A DNA stretch of 64,000 bases from Pantoea piersonii (GTDB taxonomy: Bacteria > Pseudomonadota > Gammaproteobacteria > Enterobacterales > Enterobacteriaceae). A program made the position numbers and the translations under genes. Location of the stretch: NCBI RefSeq assembly GCF_003612015.1, contig NZ_RARB01000004.1:248001-312000 (forward strand), in the 5' to 3' direction. This document shows, piece after piece, positions 34,217 through 43,191 of the stretch. The notes below the pieces were generated by a model. The model ran no database searches and was not told the DNA's origin. It saw only the letters and a program-made list of their open reading frames with translations. Within the stretch, counting starts at the first letter, position 1. Every line of letters begins with the position of its first letter.

Positions 34217-34763
34217 AAGGGCGGTGATAGATCGCGGAACTCCAGTGGCGGCTGCTGGCATGCTTTTCCGCCTGCCAGCCGCGCTTACGCAGCTCCCGCG
34301 CAATCATTTTATTCATCAGGCCGTGGCCGAGCAGCAGCACCGTACCCTGTTCCGAGAGCGCGATCAGCCTGTCGGCGGCGCGTGCGGCGCGCTGGCGCGC
34401 CAGAAGCAGCGACTCGCTTTCGCCTGCGTAGCCGCACAGCCACAGCATACGCAGCAGCGCCAGCCAGAGCAGCGTGGGTAGTTCAAGGCGCTGCGCGGCA
34501 ATCAGCGGAACGGAAACTTCGCTGAACAGCGCATCAACATGGACCGGCTGCAGGCCCAGACGCGCCAGCGAAGAGCGCGCGCGCGGCAGCGGGCTGCAGA
34601 CGATCACCGACGCCTGACGCGCAATCGCAAGGCTGCGGTCGGGCGGCATATCGCACACCAGCGCCATGTCATACGCCTCGCACCAGTCCGCCAGGCCCTG
34701 GGCGCTGAGTCGGCCGCCTGCGCGATGGTCCGGTTTGCCGTGTCGCATCAAGATAATGGTCAT
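34209..34763 (-). CDS. Histidine phosphatase family protein
   Basis: A 184-residue member of the phosphoglycerate-mutase-like clan. The catalytic RHG motif is at the N-terminus (IILMRHGKPDHRAGG) and the second histidine in VLLLGHGLMNKMIAREL. Between them is a hydrophobic stretch (LWLALLRMLWLCGYAG) that is unusual for soluble members. Substrate unknown. Confidence 0.85.
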   Translation of the reverse strand: MTIILMRHGKPDHRAGGRLSAQGLADWCEAYDMALVCDMPPDRSLAIARQASVIVCSPLPRARSSLARLGLQPVHVDALFSEVSVPLIAAQRLELPTLLWLALLRMLWLCGYAGESESLLLARQRAARAADRLIALSEQGTVLLLGHGLMNKMIARELRKRGWQAEKHASSRHWSSAIYHRPFI

Positions 34764-35337
34764 AAGCCTCCTGCTTCGCTCTCTCTTAAGACTAATGCAA
34801 AGCGGCGCAATGTTAAAATTTGCGCTTTCCTGAAGAAATAAAACGCGCTGTCATCCTCCGGTCATGATTTCAGGCGATAACTCTGTCCGCTGCGGCTGAC
34901 AGGTTGCCAATGGGTATTATTAAGAGAAAGTGTTACTTGTTTAGCGACAAGAGTTAACCTGCAGGCAGGCAGTAATGCTTAATTTATTGAAAAATAATAG
35001 AAATTTTCCTTTATGCTCTTGCGGTATACTGTGATTCCTGACGCCTATGGCTAAATTTACTTGATTTATCTACGCGCGTAGATAAACTGGTGCCCAGTGA
35101 TTGCTCGCGGCGGACGATGCGAGAACGGCCCAGAAGGTTTAGTCCTTTGCCTGCTTAATGCGACCGGTGAATAACATCGGCAGAGCACGGCAAAGATAGA
35201 GATCCTGACACCAGGGAATCCTTTACTGACCGCGACAAGGGTTAGCCAACCAGTACATCGCCACCCGGGGATATCTGATTGCTATCAGGGCTCGTCCCAC
35301 GGAAGGGCGTTCACAATCGCTGAAACAGGGAAATGGT
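34764..35337. other. Long intergenic region before the MFS transporter gene
   Basis: About 570 bases between divergent genes. The notable element is the 22-bp palindrome listed separately. The remaining sequence shows no gene-like feature to me; a stretch read on the minus strand from 35462 is a shadow of the transporter gene. Confidence 0.35.
35065..35086. promoter_or_regulatory. Perfect 22-bp palindrome, probable operator
   Basis: TTTATCTACGCGCGTAGATA then AA is an exact palindrome with central CGCG, 252 bases upstream of the MFS transporter start. Symmetry and central CG fit a LacI- or GntR-family operator. The LacI-type regulator encoded downstream at 36806 is a candidate ligand. Confidence 0.65.
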
Positions 35338-36726
35338 ATGACGGTACGACACTCCGTTGAGCGTGATTCAACACGTTCGCACTCCGCCGCCGACGAGCGG
35401 CTGACCACCTCTTCCGGGCGCAAAGATTTCTGGCGCGCCACCTTATCCTGCTGGCTGGGCACGGCGATGGAGTATGCGGATTTCGCGCTCTACGGCCTGG
35501 CGGCGGGCATTATCTTTGGTGACGTCTTTTTCCCGCAGGCGACTCCGGCGATGGCGCTGCTCTCCAGCTTCGCTACCTGGTCGGTCGGTTTTATCGCGCG
35601 CCCCATCGGCGCGGTGCTGTTCGGCTGGATTGGCGACCGGAAAGGACGAAAGACGGTGATGGTTATCACCATTATTCTGATGGGCGCTTCTACTACCTTA
35701 ATCGGCTTAATCCCCAGCTATGCGTCTGTCGGCGTATGGGCGCCCGCCTGTCTGGTGCTGCTGCGTTTTACCCAGGGGCTGGGCGCGGGCGCGGAGCTTT
35801 CCGGCGGAACGGTAATGCTTGGCGAATATGCGCCGGTCGAACGGCGCGGGCTGGTCTCGTCGGTTATCGCCTTAGGCTCCAACAGCGGCACGCTGCTTGC
35901 CGCGCTGGTGTGGCTGGCGGTGGTGCAGATGGATCAGGAGAGTTTGCTGGCCTGGGGATGGCGTATTCCGTTTCTCAGCAGCGTGCTGATTGCGCTGGCG
36001 GCGCTGTGGATCCGTCGCCATTTGCGCGAAACGCCGGTTTTTGAACGCAGAAAGCAGGAGCTGGAAGCGGAACGCGCCGCCATGCGCGACGGGCAGCCTG
36101 CCGCGGATACGCGCGGATTCTGGACGCGCACCCGCGCCTTCTGGACGCTGGTGGGCCTGCGTATCGGCGAGAACGGCCCTTCCTATCTGGCGCAGGGATT
36201 TATGGTCGGCTATGTGGCGAAAGTGCTGATGGTCGATAAGTCGGTGCCGACGACGGCGGTCTTTATCGCCTCGGTGCTGGGATTCGCGGTGATCCCGCTG
36301 GCGGGCTGGCTGTCAGATCGCTTTGGCCGACGCATCACCTACCGCGGATTTTGTCTGCTGCTGATGTTTTATGCCTGGCCTGCGTTTTACCTGCTCGACA
36401 GCCGCGAGCCCGCGATTGTTATTCCGGTGATTGTCGTGGGTATGGCGCTGGCGTCGCTGGGCATCTACGGCGTGCAGGCTGCGTGGGGCGTTGAGCTGTT
36501 CGGCGTCAGACATCGCTACACTAAAATGGCGGTAGCAAAAGAGCTGGGCTCGATTCTCTCGGGCGGCACGGCGCCGCTGCTGGCGGCGGCGATGCTCTCC
36601 TGGAGCGGCCACTGGTGGCCGATCGCGGTCTACTTCTCTGCGATGGCGGCCATCGGTTTCTTTACCACCTTTGTCGCGCCGGAAACACGAGGGCGCGACC
36701 TTAATTTGCCGGAAGACGCCATCTAG
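35338..36726 (+). CDS. MFS transporter, metabolite:H+ symporter (MHS) type
   Basis: A 462-residue 12-helix transporter. Family marks are the loop 2-3 motif GWIGDRKGRKTVM, the segment RFTQGLGAGAELSGGTVMLG and the second-half loop GWLSDRFGRRITYR. It resembles ShiA/ProP-like proton symporters for organic acids and related metabolites. The N-terminal about 30 residues are polar and cytosolic. It is followed by a terminator and then a LacI regulator and nucleoside hydrolase gene, which suggests a nucleoside-derived or linked substrate, but this is a guess from position. Confidence 0.9.
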   Translation: MTVRHSVERDSTRSHSAADERLTTSSGRKDFWRATLSCWLGTAMEYADFALYGLAAGIIFGDVFFPQATPAMALLSSFATWSVGFIARPIGAVLFGWIGDRKGRKTVMVITIILMGASTTLIGLIPSYASVGVWAPACLVLLRFTQGLGAGAELSGGTVMLGEYAPVERRGLVSSVIALGSNSGTLLAALVWLAVVQMDQESLLAWGWRIPFLSSVLIALAALWIRRHLRETPVFERRKQELEAERAAMRDGQPAADTRGFWTRTRAFWTLVGLRIGENGPSYLAQGFMVGYVAKVLMVDKSVPTTAVFIASVLGFAVIPLAGWLSDRFGRRITYRGFCLLLMFYAWPAFYLLDSREPAIVIPVIVVGMALASLGIYGVQAAWGVELFGVRHRYTKMAVAKELGSILSGGTAPLLAAAMLSWSGHWWPIAVYFSAMAAIGFFTTFVAPETRGRDLNLPEDAI

Positions 36727-36756
36727 TGCGGCGTTATCTCTGGCGCACTAACGAGC

Positions 36757-36781
36757 AGGCCGTGATGATTCACGGCCTTTC
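36757..36781 (+). terminator. Terminator of the MFS gene
   Basis: A 9-bp stem AGGCCGTGA / TCACGGCCT with a TGAT loop, followed by TTTCGTG. Confidence 0.75.
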
Positions 36782-36805
36782 GTGTTTACATCGGGAGCGA
36801 AAAGC

Positions 36806-37840
36806 TTGAAACAGCCGTCAGGCAAAGTGACGCGCAGCGACGTCGCAAAACTGGCTGGCACATCGGTTGCGGTGGTCAGCTACGTCATCAATAACGGTCC
36901 GCGTCCGGTGGCGGAAAGTACGCGCCAGCGCGTCCTCGACGCCATCCGTCTGACCGGCTATCGCCCCAACGGCGTGGCGCGCGCGCTGGCGTCGGGCAGC
37001 ACCAAAACCTATGGCCTGATCGTGCCGAATATCGGCAATACCTTCGTCGCCTCCATGGCGCACGTGCTGCTGCAGGCCTCGCTGGATCACGGCCACGTGA
37101 TGCTGCTTGGCGACGCGGGCGACGACCGGCAGCGCGAGCTGGAGCTGATCCACAGCCTGCTGAACCGCCAGGTCGACGGCCTGTTTTATAACAGCGTCGA
37201 TCGCCATCCCTATATCGACGTGATTAAGGCCAGCGGCACGCCATTTGTGATGCTGGATCGCGTCGAGCCGCAGCCCGGCGTCAGCATGCTGCGCGTCGAT
37301 GAGCGACAGGCGGCGTTTCAGGTGACCTCCCACTTGCTCAGCCACGGCTATCAGCAGGTCGGCATCATCAGCGGTCCGCTGGATATGCTTAACGCGCAGG
37401 ATCGGATTCAGGGCTGGCGCGAGGCGATGGTGGCGCACGCGGTGCCGGTCGATGAATCACTGATTTTTCCCGCCAGCTATACGCGACAGGGCGGTTACGC
37501 GGCGGCGCAGCGGATGCTGGCGGGTCCAGGCGCGCCGCGGGCGCTGTTCGCCAGTAACGAAGGCCAGGCGATCGGCGCGATTCGCGCTTTCTCCGAGCGC
37601 AATATTCGCGTGCCGCAGGATGTGGCGCTGGTCTGTTTTAACGGCACCGATCAGTCAGCCTTCCATGTCCCGACCTTAACCACCGTGCGCCAGCCGCTGC
37701 GTGATATGGCGCGCTGCGCCATCGCCATGCTGCAGAACTGGAACGGCGAAGCGCAGCTTCAGGAATTTCCGCACTACCTTGAAATCGGCGAATCCTGCGG
37801 CTGTATGCCGCATAAAGAAAATAACGCGACGACAATATGA
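36806..37840 (+). CDS. LacI family regulator of nucleoside hydrolase locus
   Basis: A 344-residue LacI/GalR protein. The HTH is TRSDVAKLAGTSVAVVSYVI and the hinge region is PNGVARALASGSTKTYGLIV. The effector domain has the usual DRVEPQPGVSMLRVDERQAA pattern and ends with two nearby cysteines (GESCGCMPH). TTG at 36806, with GGGAG upstream, is the likely start; GTG at 36782 is possible but lacks a ribosome site. It overlaps the hydrolase gene by four bases (ATGA), so the two are coupled and the repressor probably senses a nucleoside or its product. Confidence 0.9.
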   Translation: MKQPSGKVTRSDVAKLAGTSVAVVSYVINNGPRPVAESTRQRVLDAIRLTGYRPNGVARALASGSTKTYGLIVPNIGNTFVASMAHVLLQASLDHGHVMLLGDAGDDRQRELELIHSLLNRQVDGLFYNSVDRHPYIDVIKASGTPFVMLDRVEPQPGVSMLRVDERQAAFQVTSHLLSHGYQQVGIISGPLDMLNAQDRIQGWREAMVAHAVPVDESLIFPASYTRQGGYAAAQRMLAGPGAPRALFASNEGQAIGAIRAFSERNIRVPQDVALVCFNGTDQSAFHVPTLTTVRQPLRDMARCAIAMLQNWNGEAQLQEFPHYLEIGESCGCMPHKENNATTI

Positions 37841-38823
37841 AAAGAGTAATTATTGACTGCGATCCGGGCAACGGCATCGCTGGCGCCAATACCGATGATG
37901 GCCTGGCGATCGCGCTGGCCCTCGCTTCGCCAGCGCTGTGTGTGGAGCTGATCACTACCGTGGCAGGCAATACGCCGAGCGATATCGGCGCGCAGGTGGC
38001 GAAAGATCTGCTGGTGCGCCTTGGCTCGTCCATTCCGGTGGTGCAGGGCGCGGCGCAGGCGCTGGCAGAGGATCAGGCGCCCTGGCGAGCAGCGCTCGAT
38101 AACCGCGTACAGCAGCTCGATATGGTTAAACTCTGGCAGGGCGTGCGCACGCCTGCGCCGGTGACGGTGGATGGCGACGATGCGGCTGAGGCTATCGGCA
38201 GGCTGATTTGCGACAATCCCGGCGAAATCACCCTAGTGGCGATCGGCCCGCTGACCAACGTGGCGCTCGCGATGCAGCGCTATCCGGCAATGGCGGAAGC
38301 GGTGGCGGAAATCGTTATCATGGGCGGGGTTTTCGCGCTGGATGACTATATCAAGGACACCAATTTCGGTCTCGATCCTGAAGCGGCGCATCAGGTACTG
38401 CACAGCGGCGCAGCCATTACGCTGGCGCCGATGGACGTCACCACCCAGACGCTGCTGACGCATCAGGATCTGGCGCGCATTACCGTCAGCGATCATCCCC
38501 TTTCTCACTTTGTACGCGATACGCTGCGTCCGTGGATTGATTACTCCGTCCGCACCCGCAATCTGCCGGGCAGCTGGATCCACGACGCGCTGGCAGTCGC
38601 CTGGCTACTGAATCAGCGCGTGGCGAACGGCACCGACTATCGGGTGGATATTGAGCTTCGTCCCGGCGCAACGCGCGGCAAAAGCTGGCGCTACCGCACG
38701 CCGCTGCGCGTTGACGTCGGTATTCCTGCTGACAGCGGCGCACTGGTGCATGTGTTGCACCACGTCGATAACAGCCTGCTGCTCACGATTATTGAACAGG
38801 CCCTCACGCAGCTCAGCCGCTAA
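37837..38823 (+). CDS. Nucleoside hydrolase (inosine-uridine preferring family)
   Basis: A 328-residue IU-nucleoside hydrolase, splitting ribonucleosides into base and ribose. The calcium-binding N-terminal motif reads DCDPGNGIAGANTDDGLAIA (residues 7-26): the two halves of the usual DxDPGxDD are separated by an insertion, a variant seen in a subset of the family. Other conserved parts are GEITLVAIGPLTNVALAM, EIVIMGGVF and SWIHDALAVAW. It is translationally coupled to its LacI regulator and followed by a second MFS transporter gene. Confidence 0.9.
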   Translation: MKRVIIDCDPGNGIAGANTDDGLAIALALASPALCVELITTVAGNTPSDIGAQVAKDLLVRLGSSIPVVQGAAQALAEDQAPWRAALDNRVQQLDMVKLWQGVRTPAPVTVDGDDAAEAIGRLICDNPGEITLVAIGPLTNVALAMQRYPAMAEAVAEIVIMGGVFALDDYIKDTNFGLDPEAAHQVLHSGAAITLAPMDVTTQTLLTHQDLARITVSDHPLSHFVRDTLRPWIDYSVRTRNLPGSWIHDALAVAWLLNQRVANGTDYRVDIELRPGATRGKSWRYRTPLRVDVGIPADSGALVHVLHHVDNSLLLTIIEQALTQLSR

Positions 38824-38836
38824 TCCGCATTAAAAC

Positions 38837-38867
38837 AACCCTGCCCGCGCGGACAGGGTTGCCGCCT
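38837..38867 (+). terminator. Probable terminator of the nucleoside hydrolase gene
   Basis: AACCCTG (38837-38843) pairs with CAGGGTT (38854-38860), followed by a loose T-rich run. The rest of the 286-base gap to the next gene holds only the short dyad at 39073. Confidence 0.55.
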
Positions 38868-39072
38868 TTTCCTCTTTTCGAGCGGGCCATTTTATCTGCC
38901 TGCCCCCACGCTTTTTAAGCGCCTCTCCTCGACCAGCATGAAACCTGCCGACACCCTTAGTTACATCCTGACGTCAGGGATAACAGCTTTTGAACGCGCT
39001 AACGTTTAGCAAGGTGGTATAAACAAAATGTTAACAATGTCGTAACCGTTTCGGCGGCTGCGCCCCTCTTTT

Positions 39073-39088
39073 TCGGACGGTTGTCCGA
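39073..39088. promoter_or_regulatory. Short dyad before the second MFS gene
   Basis: TCGGAC-GGTT-GTCCGA lies just upstream of the ribosome site of the transporter gene, in the position of an operator or leader hairpin. Confidence 0.4.
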
Positions 39089-39109
39089 TTGGCACTGAAG
39101 GATACGTTT

Positions 39110-40330
39110 ATGTTTAACTGGACCCCGACCCAGCGGAATGTGGCGTTTGCTAGCTTCGCCAGCTGGACGCTGGACGCGTTTGACTTCTTTATACTGGTGT
39201 TTGTTTTAAGCGACCTCGCGCAATACTTTCATACCTCCGTCTCCGACGTCTCAATCGCCATTATGCTGACGCTGGCGGTGCGCCCGATTGGCGCGCTACT
39301 GTTTGGCCGTCTGGCAGAGAAATTTGGCCGTCGGCCGATACTGATGCTCAATATCGTGATGTTTTCGCTGTTTGAGGTGCTCTCCGCCTGGTCGCCGAGC
39401 TTTGGTGCCTTTCTCGCGTTTCGCGTCATTTACGGCGTGGCGATGGGCGGTATCTGGGGCGTCGCCTCGTCGCTGGCGATGGAGACCATTCCCGACCGCT
39501 CGCGCGGGCTGATGTCCGGCATCTTCCAGGCGGGCTATCCGTGCGGCTATCTGCTGGCGTCTGTGGTCTTCGGGTTGTTTTTCGAAACGGTGGGCTGGCG
39601 CGGCATGTTCCTGATCGGCGCGCTGCCGATTTTGCTGCTGCCGTTTATTTACTTCAAGGTGCCGGAATCGCCGGTCTGGCTGGCGGCGCGCGAACGCCAG
39701 GAGAGCAGCGCGCTGCTGCCGATTATTCGCCAGCACTGGAAAATGTGTATCTATATGGTGCTGCTGATGGCCTGCTTTAACTTTTTCAGCCACGGCACCC
39801 AGGATCTTTATCCCACCTTCCTGAAAGTGCAGCACCAGTTTGATGCGCACACCGTCAGCATTATCGCCATTAGCTACAATATTGCGGCGATGCTGGGCGG
39901 CGTGTTCTTCGGCTCGCTGTCGGAGCGCATTGGCCGTAAAAAAGCGATTATTCTGGCGTCGCTGCTGGCGCTGCCGGTGCTGCCGCTCTGGGCCTTCTCC
40001 AGCGGCTCCTGGGCGATTGGACTGGGGGCGTTTCTGATGCAGTTTATGGTGCAGGGCGCGTGGGGCGTGGTGCCAACCTATCTTACCGAGCTGGTGCCCG
40101 CAAACGCGCGCGCGGTGCTGCCGGGTTTTGTTTATCAGCTGGGTAATCTTATCGCCTCGGTCAACGCCACGCTGCAGTCGCGTATCGCCGAGGCGCATAA
40201 CGGCAACTACGGTCTGGGGATGGCCATTGTCGCAGGTACGGTAGCGGTGCTGATCTCGCTGTTTGTCGCCTTCGGCCGCGAAACGCGCGGCATTGAAATC
40301 TCAGGCGCGGTGTCGAAGCCGCCTCATTAA
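39110..40330 (+). CDS. MFS transporter (sialate/carboxylate symporter-like)
   Basis: A 406-residue 12-helix MFS protein. Start at 39110 has AAGGA seven bases upstream; a TTG at 39089 lacks this. Motifs are ALLFGRLAEKFGRRPILMLN in loop 2-3 and FFGSLSERIGRKKAIILA in loop 8-9, with WTLDAFDFFILVFVLSDLA in helix 1 as in NanT/JEN-like carboxylate symporters. It may serve the neighbouring nucleoside hydrolase locus. It overlaps the convergent deacylase gene by four bases. Confidence 0.9.
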   Translation: MFNWTPTQRNVAFASFASWTLDAFDFFILVFVLSDLAQYFHTSVSDVSIAIMLTLAVRPIGALLFGRLAEKFGRRPILMLNIVMFSLFEVLSAWSPSFGAFLAFRVIYGVAMGGIWGVASSLAMETIPDRSRGLMSGIFQAGYPCGYLLASVVFGLFFETVGWRGMFLIGALPILLLPFIYFKVPESPVWLAARERQESSALLPIIRQHWKMCIYMVLLMACFNFFSHGTQDLYPTFLKVQHQFDAHTVSIIAISYNIAAMLGGVFFGSLSERIGRKKAIILASLLALPVLPLWAFSSGSWAIGLGAFLMQFMVQGAWGVVPTYLTELVPANARAVLPGFVYQLGNLIASVNATLQSRIAEAHNGNYGLGMAIVAGTVAVLISLFVAFGRETRGIEISGAVSKPPH

Positions 40331-40791
40331 ACCGCTTCGCACACGTCTACCCACTGCGCATGCGTCAGTTCGGCCATGCGCTGTGGCGTAATACGCACGG
40401 CGCTATGGATGGCGCCGGCTGCGGGCAACACTTCCTCGAAGTGGCGCAGCGACTCATCGCAGTAAACCTTCAGCGGATTCTCCAGCCCGAACGGGCAGAC
40501 GCCGCCGACCGGATGGCCGGTCCAGTTCACGACCTCATCGACGCTCAGCATGCGCGCCTTCGCGCCCAGCGTCGCTTTTAGCTTGCGGTTATCGAGCCGC
40601 GCATCGCCGCGCGTGACAATCAGCACCACTTCATCTTTGACTTTCAGCGACAGGGTTTTCGCTATCTGACCCGGCGTAACGCCGTGAACGCGCGCGGCCA
40701 TCTCAACGGTGGCAGTGCTTTGCGCCATCTCGATAATTTCAATCTCAGGTGCGTGTTCGGCGAAAAATTGCCGTACCGACTCCAGACTCAT
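40327..40791 (-). CDS. YbaK/EbsC family aminoacyl-tRNA deacylase-like protein
   Basis: A 154-residue YbaK-fold protein. The ATG at 40791 has GGAG upstream; an ATG at 40830 adds a meaningless N-terminus. Conserved segments are GQIAKTLSLKVKDEVVLIVT and WTGHPVGGVCPFGLENPLKV, the latter the family substrate loop. Members clear misacylated tRNAs or bind other aminoacyl-RNA. The exact tRNA is unknown. Confidence 0.9.
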   Translation of the reverse strand: MSLESVRQFFAEHAPEIEIIEMAQSTATVEMAARVHGVTPGQIAKTLSLKVKDEVVLIVTRGDARLDNRKLKATLGAKARMLSVDEVVNWTGHPVGGVCPFGLENPLKVYCDESLRHFEEVLPAAGAIHSAVRITPQRMAELTHAQWVDVCEAV

Positions 40792-40884
40792 CTTTTTCTC
40801 CATGCAGGTCGAAGGCGTAAAAACTGCCACAAGGCGGAAAAAGTGTAAACGAGAGAAAGAGAGAAATTGCGTCGGGATGCGTAT

Positions 40885-41676
40885 TTATACGCTGAGCGTG
40901 CAGTTGCCGCAGCGTTCGACGTCCGGGATGCGGTAGCGCTGACAGCAGCTGCGTCTCACCATCTCGCCGCTGCGCGGCAGCATGGTGCGGTAGAGCGGGT
41001 TATCGCTGCCGTCCTGCAGGCGGCTGGTGAAAAAAAGCGTCTGCTCAAGCTGCAAAATGGTTGCCTCATCCAGCAGCGTTTTCAGTTCACCGAGGAACCA
41101 GTAGAAGGAGAAACCCATATTGTTCCAGATCAGCCGGGCATTAATGCCGCCGTGCTGGGCGATAGCATTTACCACCGGGATGAGATGCTGCTGGATCAGG
41201 CGATCGATACGCTGCGGCGCATTAAGGTAGCGCGCCTCTTCATCTTCATGCGTTGCAATCCAGAAGGCGCAGGGGTGGCCATTCTCGTGGAACTGGACGT
41301 GAATATGCTGTGGCGAGCAGTCAAGGGCGCGCGATTCCGCCAGCAGCGCCAGCATCAGTGGCGGCAGCAGCAGGCCGAAATACCACTGCGCCCAGAGCGA
41401 CTGAACCGGCTTCGCCTCCTGAACGGCGTCGGGATGCTGGCGATAAAGGTAATCGCTGTAGCGCTGCGCCAGCGTGGGGAAATGGTCAGGGCGAGCCCAG
41501 TCGGCCAGCGTCAGGGCGTCGAAAGGGGCGGCTTCATCAAGGTGAATGCTGTCCAGCATATAGCTGTGCTGCTCATGCATCAGATCGCGCAGGGCGCGCG
41601 CCAGCGTGCGATCGCGCTGCATAAAGACTGGCTGAGCGTGCTGAAAGCGTTGTGAGTGCTGCCTGATGATCGCCAT
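40885..41676 (-). CDS. fhuF: Siderophore ferric iron reductase, FhuF family
   Basis: A 263-residue FhuF-type protein. The C-terminal 2Fe-2S motif has C244-C245-x10-C256-x2-C259 (RRSCCQRYRIPDVERCGNC), the unusual cluster ligation typical of FhuF. It reduces ferric iron in hydroxamate siderophores in the cytoplasm. A Fur-box-like sequence lies 33 bases upstream of the start. Position near yjjZ and the tRNA-Leu cluster agrees with the E. coli order. Confidence 0.93.
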   Translation of the reverse strand: MAIIRQHSQRFQHAQPVFMQRDRTLARALRDLMHEQHSYMLDSIHLDEAAPFDALTLADWARPDHFPTLAQRYSDYLYRQHPDAVQEAKPVQSLWAQWYFGLLLPPLMLALLAESRALDCSPQHIHVQFHENGHPCAFWIATHEDEEARYLNAPQRIDRLIQQHLIPVVNAIAQHGGINARLIWNNMGFSFYWFLGELKTLLDEATILQLEQTLFFTSRLQDGSDNPLYRTMLPRSGEMVRRSCCQRYRIPDVERCGNCTLSV

Positions 41677-41708
41677 GCTGAGTAACGCGTCCTGGAAGCA
41701 GAGAAGAA

Positions 41709-41727
41709 AGAATGATAATCGTTCTTA
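41709..41727. promoter_or_regulatory. Fur box upstream of fhuF
   Basis: AGAATGATAATCGTTCTTA matches the Fur consensus around its GATAAT-like core and is nearly palindromic, in the promoter position for fhuF. Confidence 0.75.
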
Positions 41728-41869
41728 GTCCTATTCACAAGATAGCTGTTTTGATTGCGCGTCAGGAAAAAGCAGGGCGGGTGAAGGGGAAAACCGGCAC
41801 GGCGGAAAGCGCAGGATAAGCGGCGAGGCTCAGCGACTACCGGGCATCGCCGCTAAGATTGAGCGAAGA

Positions 41870-42964
41870 TTAAAGCGCTTCGCCGCTGACAGTCAGCGTT
41901 TTAGGCAACTCTTCCCAGGCGAGAATCGTATTGCGGCCCTGATTTTTAGCGACGTAAAGCGCGCGGTCAGCGTTCGCGACCGCCTGATCGAATTCATCGT
42001 CAAATATCGGCGCGATACCGGCGCTGACGGTGACATGCGTGGAGACCTTTTCGTTGAAGCGATGAGGGATCTCCAGATCCAGCACGTACTGACGGATACG
42101 CTCCGCCAGCTTCATGGCGATAGACGCGTTAACGTTGGTCATCAACACCAGAAACTCTTCACCACCGTAACGCACCACCACATCGCGTGAACGGACGGCG
42201 TCGCGGATCGCCACCGATACGCGCGCCAGCGCCTGATCGCCCATCGCGTGGCCGTAATTGTCGTTGTACGCCTTGAAGTGGTCGATATCCAGCAGCAGGA
42301 CGAAGTGGCTGCCCGCGTGGTTTTCCAGAATATTGTCCAGCCGGTTTTTCAGGCCGCGCCGGTTATAGAGGCCGGTGAGCGGGTCCAGCATGCTGAGATC
42401 GCTGAACGTCTCTTTCTCTTCGTAAAGCTGGCGCATCAGGCGGCGGGTAAAATGGTCGACGCGACGGCGCATCAGATGTTGCAGAGAAAAGCCGATCAGC
42501 GGCAGGGAGATCGTCAGCAGCAGCATCGCCAGATGTTCGCCATTATCCAGCAGCAGCACCGTTATCACCGGCGGGCAGATATGCAGACAAAATGCCAGCA
42601 GGTAATCACTCAGGGCGATGGCGCTGATAAAAAAAACGCTGAGCAGGCTGATAATCAGAAAATTGCCGTCAAAAAAGAATACCTGATGGTATTTCAGGTA
42701 AATATGCCAGGCCCAAAGCGCGCCAAGCAGCAAAGCGACAGGATTTAATAAAGGTAATTTTAGTTTTGGCCTGATTAAACAACAAATTAATGTCGTTGCG
42801 CTAAAAAGAGCGACAGTAATAACCGGAAAAGGCCATTCCCCTGTCGGGCTGCCGGTAAAAGGGATCAGGCAAAAAAGCGATACGGCGACATTTAAAAACA
42901 GGAAAAGCATCAGCGACAGCCGATATTTACTGTGTTTCAACTCATCGTAAGATTGTAATTTCAT
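41870..42964 (-). CDS. Membrane-bound diguanylate cyclase (GGDEF)
   Basis: A 364-residue protein with about six N-terminal membrane segments (residues 15-180) and a C-terminal GGDEF domain. DPLTGLYNRRG opens the domain and the active-site sequence is GGEEF, so catalysis to c-di-GMP is expected. No clear RxxD inhibitory site is in the usual place. The start at 42964 (MKLQSYDELKHSKYRL) fits the membrane topology; an ATG at 43003 gives 13 extra residues, and neither has a clear ribosome site. It resembles AdrA/DgcC-like enzymes linked to cellulose and biofilm control. Confidence 0.9.
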   Translation of the reverse strand: MKLQSYDELKHSKYRLSLMLFLFLNVAVSLFCLIPFTGSPTGEWPFPVITVALFSATTLICCLIRPKLKLPLLNPVALLLGALWAWHIYLKYHQVFFFDGNFLIISLLSVFFISAIALSDYLLAFCLHICPPVITVLLLDNGEHLAMLLLTISLPLIGFSLQHLMRRRVDHFTRRLMRQLYEEKETFSDLSMLDPLTGLYNRRGLKNRLDNILENHAGSHFVLLLDIDHFKAYNDNYGHAMGDQALARVSVAIRDAVRSRDVVVRYGGEEFLVLMTNVNASIAMKLAERIRQYVLDLEIPHRFNEKVSTHVTVSAGIAPIFDDEFDQAVANADRALYVAKNQGRNTILAWEELPKTLTVSGEAL

Positions 42965-43156
42965 TATTAATACTCGAAACGGCCCTGAAATATCAAAGCG
43001 CATTCCGGCGAGAATAAATTCTTTTGCCGGAAAATGAGCAAATTTGCTGTGTTATGAAAAGTGTTATCGGCCGCAATCTAGCATTTTCCAACTGGTCTGT
43101 CATCTTCGGCCAGAGGGCGAAAAAAACAGGCTGCAAGATAAGAATTATTACATTAT

Positions 43157-43175
43157 GATAATGGTAATTATTATC
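43157..43175. promoter_or_regulatory. Fur box upstream of yjjZ
   Basis: GATAATGGTAATTATTATC agrees with the 19-bp Fur consensus GATAATGATAATCATTATC at 17 positions. It sits 16 bases before the yjjZ start. Confidence 0.85.
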
Positions 43176-43191
43176 ATCTGAGGTCAGCGCG

